A DNA stretch of 64,000 nucleotides from Bradyrhizobium diazoefficiens (GCF_018131015.1 NZ_JAFCJJ010000010.1:148623-212622); one strand, 5' to 3'. Numbered from the stretch's first letter, positions 1-8,182 are shown. Notes: generated from the sequence alone by a model not told the origin. Translations and numbers: made by a program.

Positions 1-435
1 TCGCTGCACGAGATGTTCGGCCGCGCCGCGAAGATGCAGGAGAAGCACCACATCCTCGACGAGAACGAGATCGTGGACGGCATCGACGAGCTCGGCGTGC
101 TGCTGTTCGGGCACGACAACAACGCCTACTGGTACGGCTCGCAGCTCTCCATCGAGGAGACCCGCGCGCTCGCGCCCTATCAGAACGCCACCGGCCTGCA
201 GGTGACCTCCGCCGTGCTCGGCGGCATGGTGTGGGCGCTGGAGAACCCGAACGAAGGCATCGTCGAAGCCGACGAGATGGATTTCGATCGCGTGCTGGAG
301 ATCCAGCTCCCGTATCTCGGCCCGGTGAAGGGCTTTTACACCGACTGGACGCCGCTGACGGATCGCCCGGGACTGTTCCCGGAGGACATCGACACGTCTG
401 ATCCCTGGCAGTTCAAGAATATCCTGGTGCGGTAA
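1..435 (+). CDS. hss: Homospermidine synthase, C-terminal part (cut by window edge)
   Basis: The reading frame is open from the first base, so this is the last 144 residues of a longer protein that starts outside the window. The family makes homospermidine from two putrescines in an NAD-dependent reaction in the cytoplasm and is usually about 480 residues long. The visible part includes the motifs YWYGSQLS and FYTDWTPL and the tail DPWQFKNILVR, which I recognise from rhizobial homospermidine synthases. The catalytic and most NAD-binding residues lie outside the window. It converges on the P450 gene, with a family A repeat between them. Identification is from remembered family sequence only. 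Confidence 0.8.
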   Translation, partial: SLHEMFGRAAKMQEKHHILDENEIVDGIDELGVLLFGHDNNAYWYGSQLSIEETRALAPYQNATGLQVTSAVLGGMVWALENPNEGIVEADEMDFDRVLEIQLPYLGPVKGFYTDWTPLTDRPGLFPEDIDTSDPWQFKNILVR

Positions 436-445
436 CCACTCCGCC

Positions 446-532
446 GTCATGCCCGGGCTTGTCCCGGGCATCCACGTCTTCCTTTGCGCGGTGCCGAGAA
501 CGTGGATGGCCGGGACAAGCCCGGCCACGACG
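446..532. repeat. Dispersed palindromic repeat, family A, copy 1
   Basis: Two arms of the type GTCATGCCCGGGCTTGTCCC and its complement (GGGACAAGCCCGG...) face each other around a short variable centre. Close copies occur at 9415-9498 and 23364-23448, with a diverged subfamily at 58329-58431 and 62721-62737. It sits between two convergent genes, where a hairpin could act as a bidirectional transcript end. The rest of the 283-base gap holds nothing I recognise. Confidence 0.85.
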
Positions 533-718
533 CAGCTCTAAATCAAAAAACATCGAAAACAACCCCATGCACCGATGCCAAGGCCCTGGCCGAACTGCGA
601 TTTCGGATTTTGCAAAATCCGCTTGACGCGTCGGGCAAAACGGTGGCATGATGGCATCATCCCATCATCCCGCGCGCCGTCTCCGACAGCGCTGACGAGG
701 GTCGCGTCCCGTCATCCC

Positions 719-1903
719 CTATTGCAGCAGAACCGGCATGTTGAGCGGGCCGCGGAAGCCGAATCCGTGCCAGCGAACGCTCGCGGGATCAGGCAAGGTC
801 ATGCGGGGAAAGCGCTCGAACAGCATGGGGAGAAGGATGGCGCCGACCGTCCGCCGCGACAGGTGGGCGCCGGCGCAGTGATGCGGGCCGTTGCCGAAAG
901 CTTGGTGAGGATTGGGGTCGCGCAGCGCGTTGTAGTGCTCGCCGTCCTCGAAGACGTCCTCGTCGCGGTTGGCGGACGCCTGGATCGTCATCACCGTGTC
1001 GCCCTTCGGGATGAAGCAGCCGCGAATCTCGGTGTCTTCCATGACGAGCCGCGAGCTCGCCTGGATCGGCGCCACCCAGCGGACGCCTTCCTCGAAAGCG
1101 GATCGCCATTTGTCGCCGTCCCGGACGGCTTCGAGCTGGTCCGGGTTGGTGAGCAGGCCGAAGACGATCGTCAGGAGCGCATCGCGCGGCTCGTTGATGC
1201 CGCCACCGATCGCGATCTTGACGTTGGCGATCATCTGGCTTTCCGGAATAGGACTAGCCGCGTTCACCATGAAGGACAGCGCGGAGGAATCCGGCTGGAT
1301 GCGAACGCGTTCGATGTTGGCACGGATGCACTCATCCATCTGTGCGTTGGCGAGGTCGGTTGCTTCGAAAGGTCCCGGCGTCCAGCCGAAATTGCCGGCG
1401 CCGTCGATCAGGGTCTGGGACCAGCGCTGCATGTCCTCATCGCTCGCGTCCGGAACGCCCATGGCGTGGGCCAGGATCCGCGCGGCGATGGGACCTGCGA
1501 GCGTGGGGAAGAGATCGACCATTTCGCCGCGGGGCAACCGGTCGAGATATTCGCCGGCTAGTTTCGCATAGAGCGGCGCCCAGACGGCCTCGATCGTCTT
1601 CGGCATCAGGGCCGGCATCATCGCCATCCGCTCGCTGCGGTGCTCGTCGTGGTCCTTGCGCATCAGCGTATGGGCCAGGAAGGCGCGCTTCATCGGCGTG
1701 TTCGGATCGTCGGAGCTGAACAGCGCCGCGTTGTCCTTCACGACTTTCGTGTCGGCAGCCTTGGTGAGGAAGGTGCGGCCCACGGATTTGACCCGGAGCA
1801 CGGGCGCTTCGCGTCGCAGCCGCCGGTAGATCGGATAGGGATCGCGCGTGAGCTCCGCGATCGAAATGGTCTCGTCGAGGGGCGCCAGGCTCGCGGTCGG
1901 CAT
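719..1903 (-). CDS. Cytochrome P450
   Basis: A 394-residue soluble P450 of bacterial type. The heme-binding loop FGNGPHHCAGAHL places the thiolate cysteine near residue 343, and the K-helix ExxR appears as EEGVRW. The I-helix reads GGGINEPRD, so the usual acid-threonine pair for oxygen activation is replaced by NEPRD, as in several bacterial P450s. The start was chosen at the ATG preceded by AGGA; an upstream in-frame start would add 17 residues without a better ribosome site. No ferredoxin or ferredoxin reductase lies nearby, so redox partners must come from elsewhere. The substrate cannot be inferred from context. Confidence 0.9.
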   Translation of the reverse strand: MPTASLAPLDETISIAELTRDPYPIYRRLRREAPVLRVKSVGRTFLTKAADTKVVKDNAALFSSDDPNTPMKRAFLAHTLMRKDHDEHRSERMAMMPALMPKTIEAVWAPLYAKLAGEYLDRLPRGEMVDLFPTLAGPIAARILAHAMGVPDASDEDMQRWSQTLIDGAGNFGWTPGPFEATDLANAQMDECIRANIERVRIQPDSSALSFMVNAASPIPESQMIANVKIAIGGGINEPRDALLTIVFGLLTNPDQLEAVRDGDKWRSAFEEGVRWVAPIQASSRLVMEDTEIRGCFIPKGDTVMTIQASANRDEDVFEDGEHYNALRDPNPHQAFGNGPHHCAGAHLSRRTVGAILLPMLFERFPRMTLPDPASVRWHGFGFRGPLNMPVLLQ

Positions 1904-1975
1904 GGAGTGATCCTGTGGGGGATGCAGGCCGGTTTCCGTTGTCGGATCATACACCGGGCCGCAGCGTGATGCCCG

Positions 1976-2305
1976 CTACTTCTGCTGGATCGGCGGTGCG
2001 ACCTTCTCGGCGGGGGCCGGCGGCAAGGCTGGCTTGGCCGCGCCTTGCGTCTGCGGGTCGGGGCGTGCGGGCTCGGGGGCCGGCGTGGTCGGCCGGTCGC
2101 CGCCGGGTTTTGCCTCGGCAGGCGTCTTGTCCTGATCGTTGGAGGGCGTGCCCTGGAGCGGCTGCGTCGCCTGCGCCAGTTCCGTCCGCTGCTCGGCCCG
2201 GATCTGCGCCAGCGACATGCCCGACACCACGACGCCCGCTGCAAACAGCGCGCAGGCAATCATCAGGTCCACTTTCAGTCTGCGCTCGCGATCATTGCCG
2301 GTCAT
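1976..2305 (-). CDS. Small membrane-anchored proline-rich protein
   Basis: A 109-residue protein of unknown function. After a short charged N-terminus (MTGNDRERRLKVD) there is one hydrophobic segment (about residues 14-32), then a hydrophilic tail rich in Pro, Ala, Gln and Lys that is probably periplasmic and disordered. Such a shape suits an anchored spacer or envelope-stress protein, but no domain is recognisable. The start is the ATG that follows a perfect sigma-EcfG-type promoter by about 30 bases; a longer frame upstream would read through that promoter and is unlikely. It lies just upstream of the P450 gene on the same strand, with about 70 bases between, so co-transcription is possible. 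Confidence 0.6.
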   Translation of the reverse strand: MTGNDRERRLKVDLMIACALFAAGVVVSGMSLAQIRAEQRTELAQATQPLQGTPSNDQDKTPAEAKPGGDRPTTPAPEPARPDPQTQGAAKPALPPAPAEKVAPPIQQK

Positions 2306-2333
2306 GTCGATCACCGCATCTGTCCACGGGATC

Positions 2334-2358
2334 AACGAAATCGGCCGGCTCCAGTTCC
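2334..2358 (-). promoter_or_regulatory. Predicted sigma-EcfG promoter of the small membrane protein gene
   Basis: On the minus strand GGAAC is followed by exactly 16 bases and CGTT, the consensus for EcfG-type general stress sigma factors in alphaproteobacteria. It lies 29 bases before the ATG of the small membrane protein gene. The cognate sigma factor gene is in this window. Sequence match only. Confidence 0.65.
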
Positions 2359-2405
2359 GTGCCGTCAGGGGGCTGGAACCGCCCTGATGCGCGAAAACGC
2401 CGCAA

Positions 2406-3122
2406 TCACTCCGTGGTGCTGACTTCCCAGGTGGCATGCCGCACGCCCGGCAGATGCTGGAGGCCGGTCGCCACCGCGTTCAGCTCGTTCGGATCGACCG
2501 CGGTCGCGACCAACTTTGCGACGATCTCAAGGATGTCGTCGCCGATCTCGACCAATTCGATATCGGCGACCGGATAGTTCGCGGACTCGAGCCGCTCGAC
2601 GAGGCGATCGCGCATGTCGGGCAGCGCGTCGGTCGCGACCGCGAGCTTGAAGTAATAGGTCGCCTCCAGCGCCTTCTCGTTGAGCGGGATGCGGTTGATG
2701 GTGTTGACCAGCGGGCGCAGCAGCGTGTTGCCGGCGATCACGAACACGGTGAGCGCGGCAGCCTGCGCAATCATGTCGGCACCGGCGCAGGAGCCGACCG
2801 CGGCCGAAGCCCACAGCGTCGCCGCGGTGTTGAGGCCGCGCACGTCCATGCCCTGCTTCATGATGACGCCGGCGCCGAGGAAGCCGATGCCGGACACGAC
2901 ATAGGAGATCACCCGCACCGCGCCGCCGGCGCCCGCCAGATGCATGGCGAGATCGACGAAGGCGGCGGCCCCGACCGCGACCAGCACGTTGGTGCGCAGG
3001 CCCGCGGTGCGCTGGCGATATTGCCGCTCGGCGCCGATCAGCGTGCCCAGCACGAAGGCCGTGAACAGGCTGACCAGCGTGTCAGCGAAGTCGGCAAGCT
3101 GGAAGGTGGTCAGAAACCGCAT
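2406..3122 (-). CDS. MgtC/SapB family membrane protein
   Basis: A 238-residue inner-membrane protein. The first 140 residues hold four to five hydrophobic segments with the family signatures LGTLIGAERQ, RTAGLRTNVLVAVGAA and GIGFLGAGVIMK; the remainder is a soluble ACT-like domain (YYFKLAVATDA...). MgtC proteins support survival in low magnesium and in some bacteria restrain the F-type ATP synthase; they are not magnesium pumps themselves. The start is the ATG giving MRFLTTFQLADF; a longer frame would read through a repeat. The stress-type promoter of the next gene downstream lies in the short gap after it. Confidence 0.88.
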   Translation of the reverse strand: MRFLTTFQLADFADTLVSLFTAFVLGTLIGAERQYRQRTAGLRTNVLVAVGAAAFVDLAMHLAGAGGAVRVISYVVSGIGFLGAGVIMKQGMDVRGLNTAATLWASAAVGSCAGADMIAQAAALTVFVIAGNTLLRPLVNTINRIPLNEKALEATYYFKLAVATDALPDMRDRLVERLESANYPVADIELVEIGDDILEIVAKLVATAVDPNELNAVATGLQHLPGVRHATWEVSTTE

Positions 3123-3149
3123 GGATTGCGCCGCCGTTTGAGAGATGCG

Positions 3150-3248
3150 GTAGGGTGGGCAAAGGCGCGCTCTTCGCGCGACGTGCCCACCACTTTGGCT
3201 CGCGGAGAGATGGTGGGCACGGCGCAAGGGCGCCTTTGCCCACCCTAC
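3150..3248. repeat. Palindromic intergenic repeat, family D
   Basis: Arms GTAGGGTGGGCAAAGGCGC and GCGCCTTTGCCCACCCTAC are exact complements at the two ends, with inner complementary blocks (GTGCCCACCA / TGGTGGGCAC). Only this copy is in the window. It fills the gap between the mgtC-family gene and the WD40 gene. Confidence 0.8.
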
Positions 3249-3266
3249 GGCCGGAACGATGACAGA

Positions 3267-4286
3267 TTAAAGCTCCAGCAGGCCGGCGTCCCCGCTTTCA
3301 TCGGCAAAGGCCAGCAGCGTGCCCTTGGCGTTCCAGGCCAGCGCCGCGACCGGCGGCGTGCCGTTGCGGCGGACCAGGATCTCGGCGCCGTCTTCCAGCC
3401 GCACCATCAGCACGGTGCCGTCGCTGTAGCCGGCGGCGAGGATGTCGTTCTTCGGGTGGCAGGCAACCACCGAGACGCGCGCCTGCAGCGGCGCGAGCAT
3501 CGCGGGCTCCTTGCCCATCGGGCCGTCCTTGCTGGCAAACGGCCAGATGATGACGGTGTCGGCGCCCGAGGTCGCCAGGCCCTTGCCGCCCGCGCTCCAG
3601 GACATCGAGCGGACGCGGCCGGGATAGCCGGTCATGCGCATGTGGCGGTTATCGGCCAGCCGCCAGCCGTGCAGCGCCGCCTCGTGCATCGAGGTGACCA
3701 AAAACTTGTTGTCCGGGCTGAAGACCACGCCGAGATGCGAGCCGGCCCAGGGCAGGAATTCGGCCGAGCCTTCCATGTTCGGAAACCACAGCGTCGCGCC
3801 GTTGTAATGCGCGATCGCAAGCCGCAACCCCTTCGGCGCGAACGCGAGACCGCCGACGGTCGAGGGCACGTCGAGCGATTTCTCTTCGTTCTTGCCGCTC
3901 TTGACGGTCGCCGTCTTGCCGGCCGACCAGGCGAAGGCGCCATCGGGATGCAGCGCCACCGCATCGATCCAGCGCCGCTTCGGATCCGTCGCCAGCAGCG
4001 TCACCTCGCCCTTGGCGTCGAGCGAGACGACCTTGCCGTCGTCGCCCCCCATGACGAGGCGCTTGCCGTCGCTAGCCGTGGAGAGGATGCCGCCGCTATG
4101 CACGGCGACGATGCTGATCTCGCCCGTGGCGTCGACTAGCGCGACGTTCTCCTCACCGCCGACGAAGGCGGCGCGATCCCTGAGGAAATGCACCGACGTC
4201 ACGGCCATGCCGAGCGCGACCGGCTTGACGCGATCGGTGACGGAGACGATCGAGGCGGACTCGGGGGCCGGTGTGAACTCTTTCAT
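3267..4286 (-). CDS. WD40-repeat protein at the end of the zinc operon
   Basis: About 339 residues, built of repeated beta-propeller blades: recurring pieces such as LVMGGDDGKVVSLDAKG, GGLAFAPKGLRLAIAHYNG, LGVVFSPDNKFLVTSMHE, SMSWSAGGKGLATSGAD and ILAAGYSDGTVLMVRLEDG. No signal peptide or membrane segment is visible, so it is predicted cytoplasmic. Its start codon overlaps the stop of the COG0523 GTPase gene (a GTG three bases upstream is also possible), which argues for translational coupling and a shared job. Propellers usually serve as protein docking platforms. Paracoccus aztD, another propeller in a zinc operon, is periplasmic, so this is not an obvious equivalent. The function is unknown. 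Confidence 0.8.
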   Translation of the reverse strand: MKEFTPAPESASIVSVTDRVKPVALGMAVTSVHFLRDRAAFVGGEENVALVDATGEISIVAVHSGGILSTASDGKRLVMGGDDGKVVSLDAKGEVTLLATDPKRRWIDAVALHPDGAFAWSAGKTATVKSGKNEEKSLDVPSTVGGLAFAPKGLRLAIAHYNGATLWFPNMEGSAEFLPWAGSHLGVVFSPDNKFLVTSMHEAALHGWRLADNRHMRMTGYPGRVRSMSWSAGGKGLATSGADTVIIWPFASKDGPMGKEPAMLAPLQARVSVVACHPKNDILAAGYSDGTVLMVRLEDGAEILVRRNGTPPVAALAWNAKGTLLAFADESGDAGLLEL

Positions 4287-5332
4287 CACGAGACGATGCA
4301 GCTCTCAAAACCCTCGCGAATAGCCTTTTCCGGCAATTCGCGGCCGATGAAGACGAGGCGGCTCTCGCGTGGCTCGCCCTCCTTCCACTTCCGCTGGTGG
4401 TTGCCCTCCAGCATCATGTGGACGCCCTGGAAGACGTAGCGGTCGTCGTCGTCCTGAAAGGCGAGGATGCCCTTCGAGCGCAGGATCTTGCCGCCCTCGA
4501 CCTGCACCAGGTTCTGCAGCCAGGGCATGAACACGTTCGGATCGAGCGGCTTGTCGGTCCTGAGCGAAAGCGACTGCATGTCCTCGTCGTGATAGTGCTT
4601 CAGGCCGTGACCGTGATCATGATGGTGGTGATCGTGATCATGGCCGTGGTGGTGATGATCATGGTCGTGATCATGGTCGTCGGCCTCGAGAAAATCCGGC
4701 TCGATGTCGAGGATGCGGTCGAGGTCGAAGGCGCCGCGGTCGAGCACGTCGGCGAGCGCCACCGAGCAACGCTCGGTGCGGTGGAGTTTTGCATAGGGGT
4801 TGATGCCGCGGATGCGGGCCTCGACCTCGGCGAGTTCTGGCTTGGTGACGAGATCGGTCTTGTTCAGCACGATGACGTCGGCGAACGCGATCTGGTTCTT
4901 GGCCTCGGGCGCGTCCTTGAGACGATCGGACAGCCATTTGGCGTCGGCGACGGTGACGACCGCATCGAGCCGCGCGTTCTTCTGCACGTCCTCGTCGACG
5001 AAGAAGGTCTGGGCGACCGGGGCGGGATCGGCAAGGCCGGTGGTCTCGACGATGATGGCGTCGAACTTGCCCTTGCGCTTCATCAGCCCGTCCATGATGC
5101 GCACGAGGTCGCCGCGCACGGTGCAGCAGATGCAGCCGTTGTTCATCTCGAACACTTCCTCATCGGCGCCGATGATGAGGTCGTTGTCGATGCCGATCTC
5201 GCCGAATTCGTTGACGATGACGGCGTATTTCTTGCCGTGGTTCTCCGACAGGATGCGGTTCAAGAGCGTGGTCTTGCCGGCGCCGAGATAGCCGGTCAGG
5301 ACGGTCACGGGAATTTTCGGGGCATCAGACAT
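4286..5332 (-). CDS. COG0523 (CobW-type) GTPase, probable zinc chaperone
   Basis: A 348-residue G3E-family GTPase. Walker A is GYLGAGKTT (residues 14-22), the metal-binding CxCC is CICC (67-70), and the base-specificity motif is NKTD. Near residues 215-250 there is a dense run of His and Asp ending in GHGLKHYHDED, an extra metal-binding loop, followed by the C-terminal CobW domain. Proteins of this class deliver zinc to client enzymes when zinc is scarce. Its position in a Zur-preceded operon directly after the ABC transporter genes supports zinc rather than cobalt or nickel. The alternating CAT/GAC codons of the His loop look like a short DNA repeat but are coding. Confidence 0.9.
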   Translation of the reverse strand: MSDAPKIPVTVLTGYLGAGKTTLLNRILSENHGKKYAVIVNEFGEIGIDNDLIIGADEEVFEMNNGCICCTVRGDLVRIMDGLMKRKGKFDAIIVETTGLADPAPVAQTFFVDEDVQKNARLDAVVTVADAKWLSDRLKDAPEAKNQIAFADVIVLNKTDLVTKPELAEVEARIRGINPYAKLHRTERCSVALADVLDRGAFDLDRILDIEPDFLEADDHDHDHDHHHHGHDHDHHHHDHGHGLKHYHDEDMQSLSLRTDKPLDPNVFMPWLQNLVQVEGGKILRSKGILAFQDDDDRYVFQGVHMMLEGNHQRKWKEGEPRESRLVFIGRELPEKAIREGFESCIVS

Positions 5333-5388
5333 AACAACTCCGCAACGTCGGGTTTTTCCGCGCGACGCGAGGCGGGGTGGCCCCTGCC

Positions 5389-6252
5389 CTAATGGTCCAG
5401 CGCGCTGGTCAGGGCCTTTATATTGTGCCTGACCATGTCAATGTAAGTGGGTGCAGGCCCCTTTTCGCCGGTCAAACCGTCCGAAATCAGGGTCCCGCCG
5501 ACCTTGGCGCCGGTCTCCGCGGCGATCCGCCGGATCAGCCGGTCGTCGCTGATATTCTCCAGGAAGACCGCCGGGATCTTCTGGGCCTTGATCTGGCCGA
5601 TGATGGCAGCGACGTCCCGGGCGCTGGGCTCGGTCTCGGTGGAGACCCCCAGGGGCGCAATGAACCGGATGCCGTATTCGGCGGTAAAATAGCCGAAAGC
5701 GTCGTGGGTGGAGATCACCCTGCGCCGCTCCGGCGGGATCTTGGCCATGGCCTCGCGGACCTCGCGGTCGAGCGTGTCGAGCTTGTCCAGATAGGTTTTT
5801 GTCTGGGCACGGAAGGCCTCCGCGTCATCAGGACTGGCAGCCGCCAAGGCGTTGGCGATGTCGGTCACGTAGATCCTGGCGTTGGGGACGGACTGCCAGG
5901 CGTGGGGATCAGCGGTCGAGCCCAGCTTCAGCGGCGCGACGCCGGCGCTCGCGGTGACCAACTGCGCCTTGCTGCCCGAGGACTGCAGGAGGCGCGGCAG
6001 CCAGCCCTCCAGCCCGAGCCCGTTGACGATGACGAGCCTTGCCTCTGCGATCCGCTTCGCATCACCGGGCGCCGGCGTGTAGACGTGGACGTCGCTGTCC
6101 GCGCCTACCAGCGTCGTCAAGTTGATGCGGTCGCCGCCGACATTGCGGACGAAATCGGCAAGGATCGAGAAGCTCGCGACCACGTTGAGCCGCTCGGCGG
6201 CGTGCAGCGGCGAGGCGATCAGCAACAAGGCCGAGAGCAGCAGGAAGCGCAT
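5389..6252 (-). CDS. znuA: Zinc ABC transporter, periplasmic metal-binding protein
   Basis: A 287-residue cluster A-I binding protein with a signal peptide ending near HAA (residues 17-19). Candidate metal ligands are His56 (DVHVYTP), His118 (DPHAW), His184 (STHDAFGYF) and Asp259 (LISDG), the three-His-one-Asp set expected for zinc rather than the His-His-Glu-Asp of manganese binders. The His-rich loop of Escherichia coli ZnuA is absent, making it more like the AztC type. It follows the permease gene by 3 bases and precedes the GTPase gene by 56 bases. The zinc assignment rests on ligands plus the Zur operator; manganese remains possible. Confidence 0.88.
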   Translation of the reverse strand: MRFLLLSALLLIASPLHAAERLNVVASFSILADFVRNVGGDRINLTTLVGADSDVHVYTPAPGDAKRIAEARLVIVNGLGLEGWLPRLLQSSGSKAQLVTASAGVAPLKLGSTADPHAWQSVPNARIYVTDIANALAAASPDDAEAFRAQTKTYLDKLDTLDREVREAMAKIPPERRRVISTHDAFGYFTAEYGIRFIAPLGVSTETEPSARDVAAIIGQIKAQKIPAVFLENISDDRLIRRIAAETGAKVGGTLISDGLTGEKGPAPTYIDMVRHNIKALTSALDH

Positions 6253-6255
6253 GGC

Positions 6256-7125
6256 TCAGGCTTCCAGATGCCGGCCGGGAAACATCTGTCTGACGATGCC
6301 GCCGACGCGGCCGAACAGGACGGAGATGATGTAGATCACGCTCGCCACCAGGATGATCGCGGGACCCGAGGGTACGCGGGTCTGGAACGACAGCACGAGG
6401 CCGGCATAGCCGGACGCCGCGGCGGCGATCACGGCAATGCAGATCATCGCGGTGAGATCGCGCGACCAGAACCGCGCGATGCCGGCGGGCAGGATCATGA
6501 GGCCGACCGCCAGCAGCGTGCCGAGCGCCTGGAAGCCGTTGACGAGGTTGATCACGACCAACGCGAGGAAGGCGAGATGCGCGGGCCCCCCCGCGCGGCT
6601 CACGGTGCGCAGGAACAGGGGATCGACGCTCTCGATCACCAACGGGCGGTAGATCACGGCGAGCACGAGCAGCGTCACCGTGGCATTGAAGGCGACGACC
6701 AGCAGCGTCTGGTCGTCCATGGCGAGGATGTTGCCGAACAGCACGTGTAAGAGGTCGATATTGGTACCCTTGATCGAGACGATGCTGACGCCGAGCGCCA
6801 GCGACGCCAGATAGAAGGTCGCGAGCGAGGCGTCTTCCTTGAGCCCCGTCGAGCGCGCCACCACGCCGGCGAGGATCGCGACCGCAAAGCCCGCGATCAG
6901 CCCGCCCGCCGTCATCGCAAACAGATTGAGGCCGGACAGCAGGAAGCCGATCGCAGCGCCCGGCAGGATGGCGTGCGCCATGGCGTCGCCGACGAGGCTC
7001 ATCCGCCGCAGCATCAAAAACACGCCGATCGGCGCGCCGGCGACCGACAGGGCGATGATGGCGGCGAGCGCGCGCCGCATGAACTCGAATTCGGTGAAGG
7101 GGCCGATCAGCGCGTCATAGAGCAT
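6256..7125 (-). CDS. znuB: Zinc ABC transporter, permease
   Basis: A 289-residue inner-membrane permease of the ABC-3 (ZnuB/MntB) family with eight to nine hydrophobic segments. Family stretches seen include GVFLMLRRMSLVGDAMAHAI near the N-terminus and LMILPAGIARFWSRDL in the later helices. It would dimerise to form the channel used by the binding protein and ATPase encoded beside it. The gene begins 6 bases after the ATPase gene ends and stops 3 bases before the binding protein gene, so the three are one transcript. Confidence 0.92.
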   Translation of the reverse strand: MLYDALIGPFTEFEFMRRALAAIIALSVAGAPIGVFLMLRRMSLVGDAMAHAILPGAAIGFLLSGLNLFAMTAGGLIAGFAVAILAGVVARSTGLKEDASLATFYLASLALGVSIVSIKGTNIDLLHVLFGNILAMDDQTLLVVAFNATVTLLVLAVIYRPLVIESVDPLFLRTVSRAGGPAHLAFLALVVINLVNGFQALGTLLAVGLMILPAGIARFWSRDLTAMICIAVIAAAASGYAGLVLSFQTRVPSGPAIILVASVIYIISVLFGRVGGIVRQMFPGRHLEA

Positions 7126-7131
7126 CTGCGA

Positions 7132-7884
7132 TCACGCCGCCCGCGAATGGCCGTCTTCGGCGCAGGCCGTGGCGCTGTCGTCGAAGGCTTCGCACATCCG
7201 CATCGCCACCATCAGGTTTTCCGGCGTCAGCACCTCCGCCGTCGGACCCCAGGCCACGGGGCCGCGCGCCAGCACCAGGGTCTCGCTGAAATGGGTGCGC
7301 ACCATCTCCATGTCGTGCAGCGCGGCGAGCAAGGTGCGGCCCTCGCCATGCCAGCGCTTCACCAGCGCGAGCAGGTCGGTGGTGGTCTTGCTGTCGATGG
7401 CGTTGAAGGGTTCGTCGAGCACGATGAGGCGCGCATCCTGCAGCAACACGCGCGCGAACAGCACCCGCTGCATCTGCCCGCCCGAGAGCGTGCCGATCGG
7501 GCGGTTCTCAAAACCGTTGAGACCGACGGCGGCGATGGCGCGCAGAATTTTTTCACGCGCGGCTTTGCCGATGCCGCCGAACAGGCCGGTCCCGCGCCAC
7601 AGCCCGGTGCCGACGAAATCGAACACCGAGATCGGAAAGCTGCGGTCGATCTCCGCGCTCTGCGGCAGATAGGCGATGTCGCGGCTATCGAGACCGCCGA
7701 GATGGATGCTGCCATCGAGCGGTTTGAGGATGCCGACGATGCCGCGCAACAGGGTGGACTTGCCGGCGCCGTTGGGGCCGATCACCGCGACCAGCGCGCC
7801 CGGCGCGACCTCGCCGCTCAGATGGTGCACGGCCGGATGGCGGTCATAGCCGAGCGTGACGTTGTGGAAGTGGAGCTGCGCCAT
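7132..7884 (-). CDS. znuC: Zinc ABC transporter, ATP-binding protein
   Basis: A 250-residue ABC ATPase with Walker [10 protein letters not shown] (residues 36-44), signature LSGGQ, and Walker B LIVLDEPF followed by the switch histidine in LLAALHDME. The C-terminal end is unusual in carrying Cys and His (MRMCEAFDDSATACAEDGHS), which could sense or bind metal; that is inference. It begins 3 bases after the stop of the small His-rich gene and is second in the predicted operon. Confidence 0.92.
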   Translation of the reverse strand: MAQLHFHNVTLGYDRHPAVHHLSGEVAPGALVAVIGPNGAGKSTLLRGIVGILKPLDGSIHLGGLDSRDIAYLPQSAEIDRSFPISVFDFVGTGLWRGTGLFGGIGKAAREKILRAIAAVGLNGFENRPIGTLSGGQMQRVLFARVLLQDARLIVLDEPFNAIDSKTTTDLLALVKRWHGEGRTLLAALHDMEMVRTHFSETLVLARGPVAWGPTAEVLTPENLMVAMRMCEAFDDSATACAEDGHSRAA

Positions 7885-7887
7885 GCC

Positions 7888-8139
7888 TCACCTCATCGCC
7901 AGCAAGACCATGGCCCAGAGCACGGCGCAGACGGCAGCTGCCGCCGCAAGGCGCGCCGCCATGGTCATGCGCAGGATCGACCAGGGCGCGGCCTGCGCCG
8001 GATGCGGCGAGGCCGCATCGTGGACATGGGCGTGGGTGTGGTCGTGCCCATGCGCATGCCCGTGGTCAGGGTCACGGGAATGGGAATGGCCGCGAACGTG
8101 ATCGTGGTGATGGTGGGGCTGGGACGCGGCGGGAACCAT
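7888..8139 (-). CDS. Small His-rich single-span membrane protein, first gene of the zinc operon
   Basis: An 83-residue protein with an N-terminal half dominated by His and Asp (PHHHHDHVRGHSHSRD and DHGHAHGHDHTHAHVHD) and one hydrophobic helix near the C-terminus (about residues 60-81). The layout suggests a metal-buffering tail held at the membrane, handing zinc to or from the transporter. No family is recognised. It is the first gene after the Zur operator and is followed after 3 bases by the ATPase gene. The ATG lies only 8 bases from the operator, so the leader must be extremely short or absent. The start is therefore the least certain point. Confidence 0.7.
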   Translation of the reverse strand: MVPAASQPHHHHDHVRGHSHSRDPDHGHAHGHDHTHAHVHDAASPHPAQAAPWSILRMTMAARLAAAAAVCAVLWAMVLLAMR

Positions 8140-8147
8140 GCCGGGAC

Positions 8148-8160
8148 GTTATATTATAAC
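8148..8160 (-). promoter_or_regulatory. Zur operator overlapping the zinc operon promoter
   Basis: The 13-base perfect palindrome GTTATATTATAAC, extended on one side to GTAATGTTATAATATAAC on the minus strand, matches the Zur box of alphaproteobacteria. It contains a TATAAT that would serve as the -10 element, so zinc-loaded Zur would block polymerase directly. It sits immediately upstream of the His-rich gene, which opens the transporter operon. Confidence 0.8.
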
Positions 8161-8182
8161 ATTACGGCTGTCCACGGCCGCC

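Noticed and set aside
446..532. Possible CRISPR or attachment site because of repeated palindromic arms
   Set aside because: There is no regular spacing of repeats and unique spacers, and copies are scattered singly across gaps with no integrase genes nearby.
2436..4139. Long open frame on the plus strand opposite the mgtC-family and WD40 genes
   Set aside because: It is antisense to two genes with clear domain content, has a skewed Arg/Ala/Gln composition typical of GC-rich mirror frames, and crosses a repeat.
4600..4690. Short repeats of CAT/GAT-type units resembling a microsatellite or array
   Set aside because: They encode the metal-binding His/Asp loop of the GTPase in frame, so they are coding.
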